Position numbers and translations under genes: made by a program. DNA of 64,000 nt, taken from NCBI GenBank assembly GCA_001655195.1, contig LPNY01000132.1, positions 227,109 through 291,108 of the forward strand, given 5' to 3'. The stretch's first letter is position 1, and each line of letters opens with the position of its first letter. Source of the DNA: Arcobacter sp. EP1 (GTDB lineage: Bacteria; Campylobacterota; Campylobacteria; Campylobacterales; Arcobacteraceae). Shown piece by piece: positions 25,157-33,752 of this stretch. The notes beneath the pieces are model-generated. The model was given only the letters and a program-made list of their open reading frames with translations. It made no database searches and was not told the DNA's origin.

Positions 25157-26591
25157 TATGCGCTCCTTTTTGAACTTGATGTTGAGCATGGTTATGTCCT
25201 CCACGTTTTTTCACACCATACTCTTTAAATACGTAAACTTTATAAAGATTCATTCCCAAATAAAACACTATCAACAAACTAGCAAAGGGTAATGCAATCG
25301 CTTTTTTAAACGTTGTCGAATCCAATAATTTAATTCTGGCAAACATAATCACAAATGCCCAAATAACAGCAATATGATTAAAGACTGTAAAAATATGTAC
25401 CCACTTATCACGTCTCGTTGCTAAAGGTTTCATATACTCTGTCTCCATACCAAATGCTTGAATAAAAGCATTAACAATATCTGAAGCATAATGGTAAAAG
25501 AAAAATTCTCCCATATGAGAAAGACCACCAATAATAAACAGTGGAGCAAATGCATAACCCAACGTATAGAAGGTTTTTTCATAAGAGACATTCATAATCT
25601 TTGAAGCAATAAACATTCCAATAACACTTAACAATATACTAATTGCAACCGCATAAATAAAAGCGAACAGTCCTACGGTATCAATTGAACCAAAGTTTAT
25701 AAAGCCTTCAAAATAACGAGCCGTTTGTACCCAAAAGAACTCATCAACTATGGCGCTACGACCAAGTGCATGATGAAACCCCATTGTGATTGTAATAGCC
25801 GCAGTAATTAAAATAAATGCCCACACTTCTGCTTTCATAGTTTTAAATTTTGAAACTAAAGAACCTGATGGTTTGATTGCTTTAAAGGCAACTGCTTCAC
25901 AAGCACTACTACAATCCATACATAATGTACAATCTTCCATTGAATTCTTTTTTTCAAAAGTAAAAGGTTTTAGATTATACGAACATGCCGTTGCACACTC
26001 AAAAGTTTTACAATCTTGACAACTGCTTTTATAAGTTTCTAGTTTTGTAAAGCCAACTTTACTAAAAGCTCGTGTTAATAATCCAATTGGACATAACGAT
26101 TTACAGTACGCCATATCTTTATACAGAAAAAAGAAGGTAAATGAAAAAACCGTCAGCACTGTAAATACCAATGCTGTGGCATAGGGTGTTTTATAAAGTC
26201 CTGGAAACATATAATAAACAAACCACCATCCAAAAAATAGAATCATTAAACCAATAAATGGATTATTCAATGATTTGGGCATCTTCTTTTTAAGTCCAAA
26301 CCTTGTTATATACTTTCCTAAAAAACCGTGAGGACATATTCCACAAAAAACACGTCCTAAAAAAGCCAAGGTCAATACCATAAAAAAAGGCCAAAACAAT
26401 CCCCAAAACAATCCCGTAGTAAAAACATTCTGCTCTTTTGTTGGATAAATAAACCCAAACACTACGGCATAAACAAACAACGCTGTAATAACAATTTTTA
26501 ATACCAATAAAAAGTGTCTATTTTTAAATAAAAACCCTAATATTGGCATACCATAAATATCATTTTTGTCTCTTGTTACGAAATCAACCAT
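25146..26591 (-). CDS. membrane polyferredoxin (NapH/CcoG/NosR-like) with His-rich tail
   Basis: This 481-residue protein has about ten membrane helices and two CxxC/CxxxC pairs at helix ends (C83/C86 in FCGICPHG, C163/C167 in YCKSLCPIG), as in the NapH-NosR group. A soluble di-cluster ferredoxin domain has C191, C194, C199, C203 and C221, C224, C227, C231, enough for two 4Fe-4S clusters. Four to five further helices follow, and the C-terminus has five His in 16 residues. It lies nine bases after the receptor gene and overlaps exbB. A role in reducing the imported metal or its chelate is inferred from context. Confidence 0.82.
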   Translation of the reverse strand: MVDFVTRDKNDIYGMPILGFLFKNRHFLLVLKIVITALFVYAVVFGFIYPTKEQNVFTTGLFWGLFWPFFMVLTLAFLGRVFCGICPHGFLGKYITRFGLKKKMPKSLNNPFIGLMILFFGWWFVYYMFPGLYKTPYATALVFTVLTVFSFTFFFLYKDMAYCKSLCPIGLLTRAFSKVGFTKLETYKSSCQDCKTFECATACSYNLKPFTFEKKNSMEDCTLCMDCSSACEAVAFKAIKPSGSLVSKFKTMKAEVWAFILITAAITITMGFHHALGRSAIVDEFFWVQTARYFEGFINFGSIDTVGLFAFIYAVAISILLSVIGMFIASKIMNVSYEKTFYTLGYAFAPLFIIGGLSHMGEFFFYHYASDIVNAFIQAFGMETEYMKPLATRRDKWVHIFTVFNHIAVIWAFVIMFARIKLLDSTTFKKAIALPFASLLIVFYLGMNLYKVYVFKEYGVKKRGGHNHAQHQVQKGAHNGH

Positions 26592-26600
26592 TAAAAATCC

Positions 26601-28691
26601 CTAAAATTTGTATGTATATGTGATCATTGCAGTTCTAGGAGCTGCCGCTTTGTACGATTTATCACCATCAATATCTTTTTCAGCTTGCATTGCATAATGT
26701 TTATCAAATAGATTTTTAACATTTAGTTGAACAGTGTGCTGTTTTTTTGAGTATCCAATCATTAAGTCTGTTACAAAATCGTACCCTGAGTACTTTTCAG
26801 TATTAGCATTATCCATGTAATAACTGCCACTACTTCGCGTTTCTATTCGTGATTTAAACCCATTTTGTAAATTTAGTGTAGCAAACAGAGAGTATTTATG
26901 TTTTGGAATAAATGGTAAAAAATTGTTAGCTCTGTCATTAGTTCCCTCTTCCATAAACTCTTTAAATTTATAGTGAGAATAAGCATATGCAGCACCTAAG
27001 GAGACCTCTTTAGTAAGATTGTATGAACCACTAATTTCTAATCCTCTTTTTTGTGTTTTTCCCGCATTTTGGTAATAGGTTGTAAACCCTGATTTTGTTG
27101 CCGTGATTTCATCAGTTACATCATTTTGATAAAGTGCCACATCATAAGAGTATGCCGTAGTTCGCGCTTTTAAACCCACTTCATAGTTCACACTTTTTGT
27201 TTTTTCTAAACTTCCTTTATTTTCCACTCTATTTGTTTTTAACTCATTATCTGTTGGTGCTTGATTTGCACTAGCAACTGAAGAGTAAAGACTTAACGTA
27301 TCACTTAAAGAGTAAGAAAAACCTGCTTTTGGCGAAACTAGTGTATAAGACTCATCAATTGAGTAAACACCATCACCCGTTTTATAAGCATTTGCACCAA
27401 AGCCACTCCAGTTATATTCTAGGATTTCATTTCCATCAACATCAAAAGAGACTTTATCTACTCTAAGAGATAAGTCAACCAGAGTTTTAGGAGTTGGTTT
27501 AAAACTCTCTTGAATATAAGCCCCATATAGTGTTGCTGTAGAATCTTCAGTATTCGCTAAATCACCTTTTCTATCAGAGAGTGTTTTTGTAATACTTCCC
27601 GTACCCGTATAATCAGCATAAGTATATTTTTTAGCATCTCGTGTTCTATCTTGTTTTGCAGTTACCCCAAAAACTAAAACTGCCTCCTCAGAAAAGAGCT
27701 TATGGTTATAGTTTGCTTCTAAATCTGTTCCAAAAACATTGTTATTATCACTGTCATTAATCATAGAAGTTACTGGGTGAAAATGCTCCCATGTATTAAA
27801 ATAGATTCTTGGTTTAAAGGTCAGATTTCCAAACTCTTTTTCAAACTTTGAGTTTAAAAATAAAATCTTTGAATCTCTGGCACTATGTTGCCATGGTGAA
27901 GATGTATTGTTTTGTTTACCAGAACTTTTAAATGCTTGAAACTCTTCTTCTGTAGTCATTGTTGCTGGTAATTGCATATTTGATTCGGTATAAGCAATTT
28001 CACCCTCTATTGTTGAGTCATCTTTAAAGATATGTCCATACTTTACACTTAACTGTTTAGAGTCTATTTCATTATTATCTCGCCATGAGTTTTTGTTACC
28101 TGTAGTACTAAAGGTTGCAGAGATGAAGTCTTCATCACTAAGTTTTGTACCATATTTGATATTTGTTTGATAACTACTATTTGTTCCAAAACCAAATTTA
28201 ATTCTATTTTCAGGCTCAGAAAAAACTGATTTAGTAAGCAGTTGAATAACCCCTCCTGTTGCATTTGCTGCATAAATAGAACCTGGTCCTTTTTGAACTT
28301 CTACGGCTTTAACATCTTGCATATCAATAAAATCAAATCGTGTAAAAGAGTCTGGGTCCGTCATAGGAACACCATCTTTTACAATCATAATTTCACGCAC
28401 CCCATAACGTGCTTTTAATCCAGCACCACGAATTACAAGTCTTGGAGAAGAAGAGTTACTAGAACTTTCAGCAATAACCCCAGGAATTGTATTAATCGAT
28501 TCAGACATCAACGTAATATTTTTATCATCAACTTCTTTTTCATCTATTACAGCGATACTTTGACTCACATCTTTTGTTGCTCGTTCAATTTTTGTTGCTG
28601 TTACTGATAACTTATCTACTTCAATTACATCACTTGCCATTGTAAAAGAAGAGATACATGCAATCGCACACAATGAGTACTTTAATTTCAT
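26601..28691 (-). CDS. TonB-dependent outer-membrane receptor
   Basis: A 696-residue receptor. It has a signal peptide (about 1-19), a TonB-box-like DVIEVDKLSVTATK, a plug domain (about 40-155) with VIRGAGLKARYG and GPGSIYAANATGGVI, and a beta-barrel ending in the aromatic YTYKF needed for outer-membrane insertion. It resembles CirA/FepA-type receptors; the ligand (ferric siderophore, haem, copper or other) cannot be read. It heads the operon receptor - polyferredoxin - exbB - exbD - tonB. AGGA precedes its ATG, and a four-copy 11-bp repeat lies just upstream. Confidence 0.92.
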   Translation of the reverse strand: MKLKYSLCAIACISSFTMASDVIEVDKLSVTATKIERATKDVSQSIAVIDEKEVDDKNITLMSESINTIPGVIAESSSNSSSPRLVIRGAGLKARYGVREIMIVKDGVPMTDPDSFTRFDFIDMQDVKAVEVQKGPGSIYAANATGGVIQLLTKSVFSEPENRIKFGFGTNSSYQTNIKYGTKLSDEDFISATFSTTGNKNSWRDNNEIDSKQLSVKYGHIFKDDSTIEGEIAYTESNMQLPATMTTEEEFQAFKSSGKQNNTSSPWQHSARDSKILFLNSKFEKEFGNLTFKPRIYFNTWEHFHPVTSMINDSDNNNVFGTDLEANYNHKLFSEEAVLVFGVTAKQDRTRDAKKYTYADYTGTGSITKTLSDRKGDLANTEDSTATLYGAYIQESFKPTPKTLVDLSLRVDKVSFDVDGNEILEYNWSGFGANAYKTGDGVYSIDESYTLVSPKAGFSYSLSDTLSLYSSVASANQAPTDNELKTNRVENKGSLEKTKSVNYEVGLKARTTAYSYDVALYQNDVTDEITATKSGFTTYYQNAGKTQKRGLEISGSYNLTKEVSLGAAYAYSHYKFKEFMEEGTNDRANNFLPFIPKHKYSLFATLNLQNGFKSRIETRSSGSYYMDNANTEKYSGYDFVTDLMIGYSKKQHTVQLNVKNLFDKHYAMQAEKDIDGDKSYKAAAPRTAMITYTYKF

Positions 28692-28713
28692 TATTCATCC
28701 TAAAAAAAATTTC

Positions 28714-28770
28714 AAAATGATATGTCATTTTTGTTAATTTCCTGTTAAGTATCTGTTAAGTTTTTGTTAA
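28714..28770 (-). promoter_or_regulatory. four-copy 11-bp direct repeat plus dyad at the receptor promoter
   Basis: TGTTAA occurs at 28732, 28743, 28754 and 28765, each exactly 11 bp apart (TTAACA on the coding strand), 41-79 bases before the start codon. This is the helical spacing of OmpR/PhoB-family sites. The nearest repeats cover the -35 position of a candidate -10 (TATCAT, 28722-28717). A dyad AAAATGA-tatg-TCATTTT (28714-28731) overlaps that -10 and could be a second, Fur-like or other repressor site. Confidence 0.65.
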
Positions 28771-28908
28771 TTATTATTTTTAAGTTTTAGTAAAGTTTAT
28801 ATAAAATCTTCCATAAAGCGTCACAACTCTTGGTAGATTGGGATATTTAGTATTAATGAAAATATGAAAAAAAAAGTTTATAAAAATATATATTTGTTAT
28901 AATACATA

Positions 28909-30672
28909 ATGTTTAAAAAGATTTCAATACCACTACTCTTACTTATATTAGGTTATTTTGTTATTGCTGATGAGAATATTAAAACAATTCTATCAGGAAT
29001 TGCCATCTTTATTATTGGTATGAACTTTATGGAAGATGGATTTAAACTCTTTTCTGGAGGAACTTTAGAAAAGCTTCTTGAAAAGTTTACAAACAACCTA
29101 CCAAAAGCTGTTTTTACGGGCTTTATAACCACTTCTGTTGTACAAAGTTCTTCCTTGGTTTCAGTGATTGTTATCTCTTTTTTATCTGTTGGACTCTTAA
29201 CTCTTGCTCAAGGAATAGGAATCATCTTTGGAGCTAATTTAGGAACGACAACAACCGCATGGTTAGTTACCTTATTTGGTCTTAAACTAAAAATTTCAGC
29301 TTATGCAATGCCAATGATTATTTTTGGTGTTGTATTTAAGTTCTTTAAACTGCGCACCTATAAAGGATTAGGAAATATTCTATTAGGTTTAGGGTTTATT
29401 TTTTTAGGTATTGCTTATATGAAAGAGGGTTTTGAAACTCTTAAAGATGCTATTGATTTAGCTTCTTATGCAATTGATGGCTACTTAGGTGTTCTTGTCT
29501 ATATTGGTATTGGGTTTATTGCGACTATTGTTATTCAATCTAGTAGTGCAACTATGGCCATTATTATTACTGCTCTTGCGGCAAATCAAATTATCTATGA
29601 AAATGCTTTAGCATTAGCCATTGGAGCAAATGTTGGTACAACAGTTACTGCAATATTGGGAGCTTTGACCTCCAATGAAAATGGAAAACGTCTAGCAGCG
29701 GCTCATTTTATTTTTAATATTATTACAGGATTAGTTGCATTTATTTTTATTTATCAACTAAGCAGTTTTGTTGATGTTATTGCCCATGTTTTTGACGTAG
29801 AACAGAATAACTATACCATCAAACTAGCAATTTTCCACACAATATTTAATCTTCTTGGAATCCTTGTAGTATCACCTTTTATTCAGCAAATTGTTAAAGG
29901 AACTCAAAAAATATTTCAAGATAAAACCCAATCAATCTCCCATCCTAAATTTATCAATGATGTACTTATTGATGTACCAAACTCTGCACTTAAAGCCCTA
30001 GAAGAGGAACTTGATAATCTTTATAATAAGAGTCAAAAAGCTATTTTACACGCCATTTCTTTACATCGACACGATATTTTTAAATCAAAAGACATTAAAA
30101 AAACCGTTAAAAAATCAAAAACAAAAATTGAAACCAATGTGGATGATATCTATAAACGTAATTTAAAAACCCTTTATAGTGCTATTATTCGTTTTTCATC
30201 TCTTTCTCAAAAGTATATGAACCAAGAGCAGATGAATCGTGTTTATAATCTAAAAGTTGCCTCAAAAGAGATTATAGATGCTGTAAAAGAGGTGCGACGA
30301 CTGCAAAAAAACACCACTTTCTTTTTAAACTCAAGCAATGAATCCATTCAAAAAGAGTATACAGCACTGCGAACTATTATTGCAGACACGGTAAAAGAGA
30401 TTGAAACATTACGAGAAAATCATTGTGATGATATTGATAAAATGACACGTATTGAAACCCTCAAAGAGAAAATTAATCGTTTAGATATTATAGAAACAGG
30501 AAAAATTGATTTACTTATTCGAGAAGACAAAATCAGTTCTAAAATGGCAACATCGTTGATAAATGATACATCAACAGCCCATAATATCTGTAAAAAACTT
30601 GTAAGTATTGCAACAATTATTTATATACAAAGTGAACATTTACTTGAAATAGGAGAAGACGATGAGTATTAA
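28909..30672 (+). CDS. Na/Pi cotransporter (NptA/PhoU-domain type)
   Basis: A 587-residue sodium-dependent phosphate transporter family protein. Residues about 1-330 hold the duplicated membrane repeat with paired QSS motifs (VVQSSSLVSVI and VIQSSSATMAI). Residues about 355-560 form a helical PhoU-like cytoplasmic domain. No ribosome-binding site is seen before the ATG, and an extended -10 box (TGTTATAAT, TATAAT at 28898-28903) ends only five bases upstream, so the mRNA may be leaderless. It is divergent from the TonB-dependent receptor. Confidence 0.88.
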   Translation: MFKKISIPLLLLILGYFVIADENIKTILSGIAIFIIGMNFMEDGFKLFSGGTLEKLLEKFTNNLPKAVFTGFITTSVVQSSSLVSVIVISFLSVGLLTLAQGIGIIFGANLGTTTTAWLVTLFGLKLKISAYAMPMIIFGVVFKFFKLRTYKGLGNILLGLGFIFLGIAYMKEGFETLKDAIDLASYAIDGYLGVLVYIGIGFIATIVIQSSSATMAIIITALAANQIIYENALALAIGANVGTTVTAILGALTSNENGKRLAAAHFIFNIITGLVAFIFIYQLSSFVDVIAHVFDVEQNNYTIKLAIFHTIFNLLGILVVSPFIQQIVKGTQKIFQDKTQSISHPKFINDVLIDVPNSALKALEEELDNLYNKSQKAILHAISLHRHDIFKSKDIKKTVKKSKTKIETNVDDIYKRNLKTLYSAIIRFSSLSQKYMNQEQMNRVYNLKVASKEIIDAVKEVRRLQKNTTFFLNSSNESIQKEYTALRTIIADTVKEIETLRENHCDDIDKMTRIETLKEKINRLDIIETGKIDLLIREDKISSKMATSLINDTSTAHNICKKLVSIATIIYIQSEHLLEIGEDDEY

Positions 30673-30892
30673 CAAAGTTATTGAAAAACTAAACAGTTAT
30701 TTCTCTTTATCCAATAAAAAGAAAAAACAAAGAGAAGAGGAAATCAAAAAGATTATTGAAAAACTTGAAGCCAAAAAGAAAAAACTCAAAAAAGTATTAA
30801 AAAACACCAATAATAAACATGAAAAAGATATTGTAAAAATAGAGTTAGAAGCCGTTAGTAAGCTTCTTAAAAAATCAAAGAAGCTTATTTAG
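30662..30892 (+). CDS. small Lys-rich coiled-coil protein, 76 aa
   Basis: The frame overlaps the Na/Pi cotransporter gene by 11 bases and has AGGAGAAG just before its ATG, so it is probably translated in coupling. About 40 percent of residues are lysine, with heptad-like Leu/Ile spacing suggesting a helical coiled coil. No domain is recognised. It may bind the cotransporter's PhoU-like domain or nucleic acid; both are guesses. Its stop codon abuts the convergent trmL stop. Confidence 0.55.
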   Translation: MSINKVIEKLNSYFSLSNKKKKQREEEIKKIIEKLEAKKKKLKKVLKNTNNKHEKDIVKIELEAVSKLLKKSKKLI

Positions 30893-31357
30893 TTAGTTGA
30901 AGTCAGCAAAGTTTTGACGTAGTGCCTCGTAAGCAATAATTGATACAGAGTTTGCAATATTTAAACTTCGTGCATCATTGGTCATAGGAATAGTAATACA
31001 ACCCTCTTTATGCATATGGAGCAGCGATTCAGGTAGTCCTTTATCTTCTCTTCCAAAATAGAGAAAATCTCCGGTGTTAAATGTGGCTTCAAAGTAGACT
31101 TTTTTTGTTTTTGTGGTTGCAAAGAAGTGTCGCTCGTTTAAAGGGTTCTTTGACCAAAAATCTTCGATATTTTCATACTCACGTACATCTAAATCATACC
31201 AGTAATCAAGTCCAGCGCGTCGAACCTCTTTTTCAGTAATTTCACCAAAACCATAAGGTTTAATAAGATGAAGTGTACAGTTCATGGCAAATGCAAGTCG
31301 CCCAATAGTTCCAACATTTCCTGGAATTCTAGGTTCTAATAAAACAATATTAAACAT
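30893..31357 (-). CDS. trmL: tRNA (cytidine(34)-2'-O)-methyltransferase TrmL
   Basis: A 154-residue SPOUT-class methyltransferase of minimal TrmL length. It 2'-O-methylates the wobble base of tRNA-Leu isoacceptors. Motifs VLLEPRIPGNVGTIGR, FGREDKGLP and ARSLNIANSVSI (the trefoil-knot SAM site) are visible. AAAGGA lies upstream. Single gene, convergent with the Lys-rich protein. Confidence 0.92.
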   Translation of the reverse strand: MFNIVLLEPRIPGNVGTIGRLAFAMNCTLHLIKPYGFGEITEKEVRRAGLDYWYDLDVREYENIEDFWSKNPLNERHFFATTKTKKVYFEATFNTGDFLYFGREDKGLPESLLHMHKEGCITIPMTNDARSLNIANSVSIIAYEALRQNFADFN

Positions 31358-31719
31358 AGTAGTAATTGTCCTTTATAAAGTATTTATTTTATAAAATACT
31401 CCTTATTTTTCGTGCCGAACTATAACATCAATTTTATTAAATCGCATTTAATATTTTAGTTGAATATGTGACATAAACACATCACATAGGAATTATAAAA
31501 AACTCTATATGCATATAAATAATATTTTATCAAATTATTAAATAATTAATAATTATTTTTTACATACATTACAAATATACCATAATATGGTCAATTATTT
31601 GCAAACTATATAATAATTATAACTTTTATATTTAAAAATAATTTTATTTTTGTAATAAAAATTAAATTAAATAACTAAAATTATGCTAAAATAATTAAAT
31701 CAATGTATTGGAGCTGATT
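31358..31719. other. 362-base AT-rich spacer
   Basis: No gene found. It separates the divergent trmL and surface-protein genes. A symmetric site ATGTGA-N10-TCACAT lies at 31466-31487; the spacer is too long for a CRP-type site. The right half is nearly all A/T with long runs and probably carries the promoter of the gene at 31720. Confidence 0.4.
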
Positions 31720-32817
31720 ATGAAAAAAGCATTTGCCGATATTATTTTACTTGGTTTTGTATTAGTTGCTGGTGTTATTGCACTTATTGGAACCGTATCA
31801 GATCAAGATATGGCAATCAATAAATCCTTTAATTTAAAAACTCTTTCTCATACAGCTACACGAGCTCTTGCTAAACATTACATCTATAATGAAAATATGA
31901 GTGAAGCAGAAGAAGTTTCTAATAACATACTAAGTAGATCAAAACTAGGAGCAGAAGTTGTTTCTCAAAATCTCGTAACCTATACCTGGACAGATACATC
32001 AGGAGATGGAAATCCAAATGTTGTTACGACAACTATTCAAGGATACGTACAAGATAATTTCTGGTTTCGCTTTTTTAAGGTAGATACATTTAGTTTGCCA
32101 AAAGTAGAAACTTCTTCTCATGTGACAAAAGAAGAGTCAGATATTGAATCGATTGTTATTAGATATGGAGGTTCAAATGCTGGGTATTTTAATATGGTTG
32201 GAACCTATGAGTTAGATGATAATGGATGTATTCGAAACCCACAACTTATACTAGCAAATAAAACAGACTACGATATAGGAGATAAACTCGGTCAAGTAGA
32301 TAATATCGATACCCGTTTTTTTGTTATTGCAAATGGATATAATCTTTTTGGAAATCAAACTGCAACAGAAGATAGTAGTCTTTCTGTAAGTGGTTGTATA
32401 GGTGAGGAAGCAAGTGTAACAATCGATAATATAACAAATGCTGCTCCTACGTATTTCCAAGATACTAGTTTTAATAATGACAATGGCTATGATCATATGC
32501 ATGAAATAGGAAAAACTTATTTTGATGATTATGAAGCTTTTATTAATACGCCAATTGAGTACTGTAGTCGATACAGAAGAGGTAGCTGTCGGGAATGGTC
32601 TGACCGTGATCCAACATGGGAAGATTGGGATGAATATGCTACAAACAATGGAATAGATTATAATAATGACCCAAATGATGAGTATATTATTACTATGGAA
32701 GATTTACCCGATGGTGGTGATAAGGATTTTAATGATATTAACTTAGATACAACAAAGGTTAGGATTCCCAGAAGTATTGATACAGATGAAATTAGTGGTG
32801 ATGAAGTTGAAACATAA
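31720..32817 (+). CDS. membrane-anchored secreted protein with DUF4114-like C-terminus
   Basis: The start is set at ATG 31720, which has GGAG seven bases upstream. The 365-residue product has one N-terminal membrane helix (about 6-26) without a prepilin or lipobox site, resembling pilus-assembly (TadE/G-like) anchors. The rest should be outside the cytoplasm. Cysteines occur in apparent pairs (CIRNPQ / CIGEEA; YCSRYRRGSC). Residues 328-342 read as the acidic repeat DLPDGGDKDFNDINL, close to the Ca-binding end of DUF4114 domains. Monocistronic; function unknown. Confidence 0.65.
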   Translation: MKKAFADIILLGFVLVAGVIALIGTVSDQDMAINKSFNLKTLSHTATRALAKHYIYNENMSEAEEVSNNILSRSKLGAEVVSQNLVTYTWTDTSGDGNPNVVTTTIQGYVQDNFWFRFFKVDTFSLPKVETSSHVTKEESDIESIVIRYGGSNAGYFNMVGTYELDDNGCIRNPQLILANKTDYDIGDKLGQVDNIDTRFFVIANGYNLFGNQTATEDSSLSVSGCIGEEASVTIDNITNAAPTYFQDTSFNNDNGYDHMHEIGKTYFDDYEAFINTPIEYCSRYRRGSCREWSDRDPTWEDWDEYATNNGIDYNNDPNDEYIITMEDLPDGGDKDFNDINLDTTKVRIPRSIDTDEISGDEVET

Positions 32818-32818
32818 T

Positions 32819-32847
32819 GAGTTATACAAATAATACTTGTATAACTC
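32819..32847. terminator. 11-bp hairpin between convergent genes
   Basis: GAGTTATACAA (32819-32829) pairs perfectly with 32837-32847 around a 7-nt loop, between genes ending at 32817 (plus) and 32858 (minus). T-rich sequence follows shortly on the plus strand. Confidence 0.6.
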
Positions 32848-32857
32848 TAAACTGGTT

Positions 32858-33691
32858 TTATAAAATTACTGTTTTATTTCCATAAACGAAAACTTTATCT
32901 TCAAGTAAAAGCTCTAAAGCATTTGATAACACAACTTTTTCTACGTTTCGACCTGCACGTCTCATATCTTGCCAGGAGAAGGTATGATCCACTCGAACAA
33001 CGTCTTGGGAAATAATTGGACCTTCATCTAAATCATTGGTTACATAGTGTGCTGTTGCTCCAATAATCTTAACCCCTCTATGATGTGCTTGTTTATAAGG
33101 ATTAGCTCCAATAAATGCAGGTAAAAATGAGTGATGAATATTAAGAACTTGTTTTGGGAAGGTCTCCACAAAATTTGATGTTAGAATACGCATATATTTT
33201 GCTAATACAATGATTTCAGGGTCGTACTCTTTGATTTGTTCAATAACTAAATCTTCATGAGCTTCACGCTCCATACCATCAGCACTAATGTGATGATAAG
33301 GAATCCCAAACTTCTCAACTAAGTCTCTTAGGTAGTCGTGGTTTCCAATAACTGCTTTTATATTTGCATTAATTTCACCATCAAAATATCGAATTAATAA
33401 ATCACCTAATACATGTGATTCTTTTGTTGCAAGTAAAACAATATCTTTTTTTGCTTTAGTTGTTAGTTTAATTGTTGAATCAACAGGGAGTACTTCTTTG
33501 AGTTCTTTAAGTAAAATATTTTGGTTTAAATCCCCAGAGATAACCGTACGCATAAAGAATTTTTTTGTCTCTTCATCAACATATTCTGAGTTTTGTTCAA
33601 TGTTTAAATTGTTTGCAAAAAGTACTTTAGAGATGTTATAAACAAGTCCTTTTGCATCGGTTGTATCAATTAAAAGTATATATTCTTTCAT
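32858..33691 (-). CDS. purU: formyltetrahydrofolate deformylase PurU
   Basis: A 277-residue enzyme that hydrolyses 10-formyl-tetrahydrofolate to formate and tetrahydrofolate. Residues about 1-80 form an ACT regulatory domain (LLIDTTDAKGLVYNISKVL). Residues about 85-277 form the formyltransferase-like domain with HHSFLPAFIGANPYKQA and ATAHYVTNDLDEGPII. It lies 61 bases after the malic enzyme gene on the same strand and may be cotranscribed. Confidence 0.93.
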   Translation of the reverse strand: MKEYILLIDTTDAKGLVYNISKVLFANNLNIEQNSEYVDEETKKFFMRTVISGDLNQNILLKELKEVLPVDSTIKLTTKAKKDIVLLATKESHVLGDLLIRYFDGEINANIKAVIGNHDYLRDLVEKFGIPYHHISADGMEREAHEDLVIEQIKEYDPEIIVLAKYMRILTSNFVETFPKQVLNIHHSFLPAFIGANPYKQAHHRGVKIIGATAHYVTNDLDEGPIISQDVVRVDHTFSWQDMRRAGRNVEKVVLSNALELLLEDKVFVYGNKTVIL

Positions 33692-33752
33692 GTAGTTGTG
33701 TGCCTTAACAGTATTATTCCAAATTTAATTCGGAATAATACCATTAATTTGA

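Noticed and set aside
26601-28691. TonB-dependent receptor as BtuB (B12 uptake)
   Set aside because: Nearness to the cobalamin genes is not evidence; the plug resembles siderophore-type receptors and nothing B12-specific is visible.
31466-31487. CRP-type site ATGTGA...TCACAT
   Set aside because: The spacer is ten bases, not the six needed for CRP, in an AT-rich spacer where chance dyads are common.
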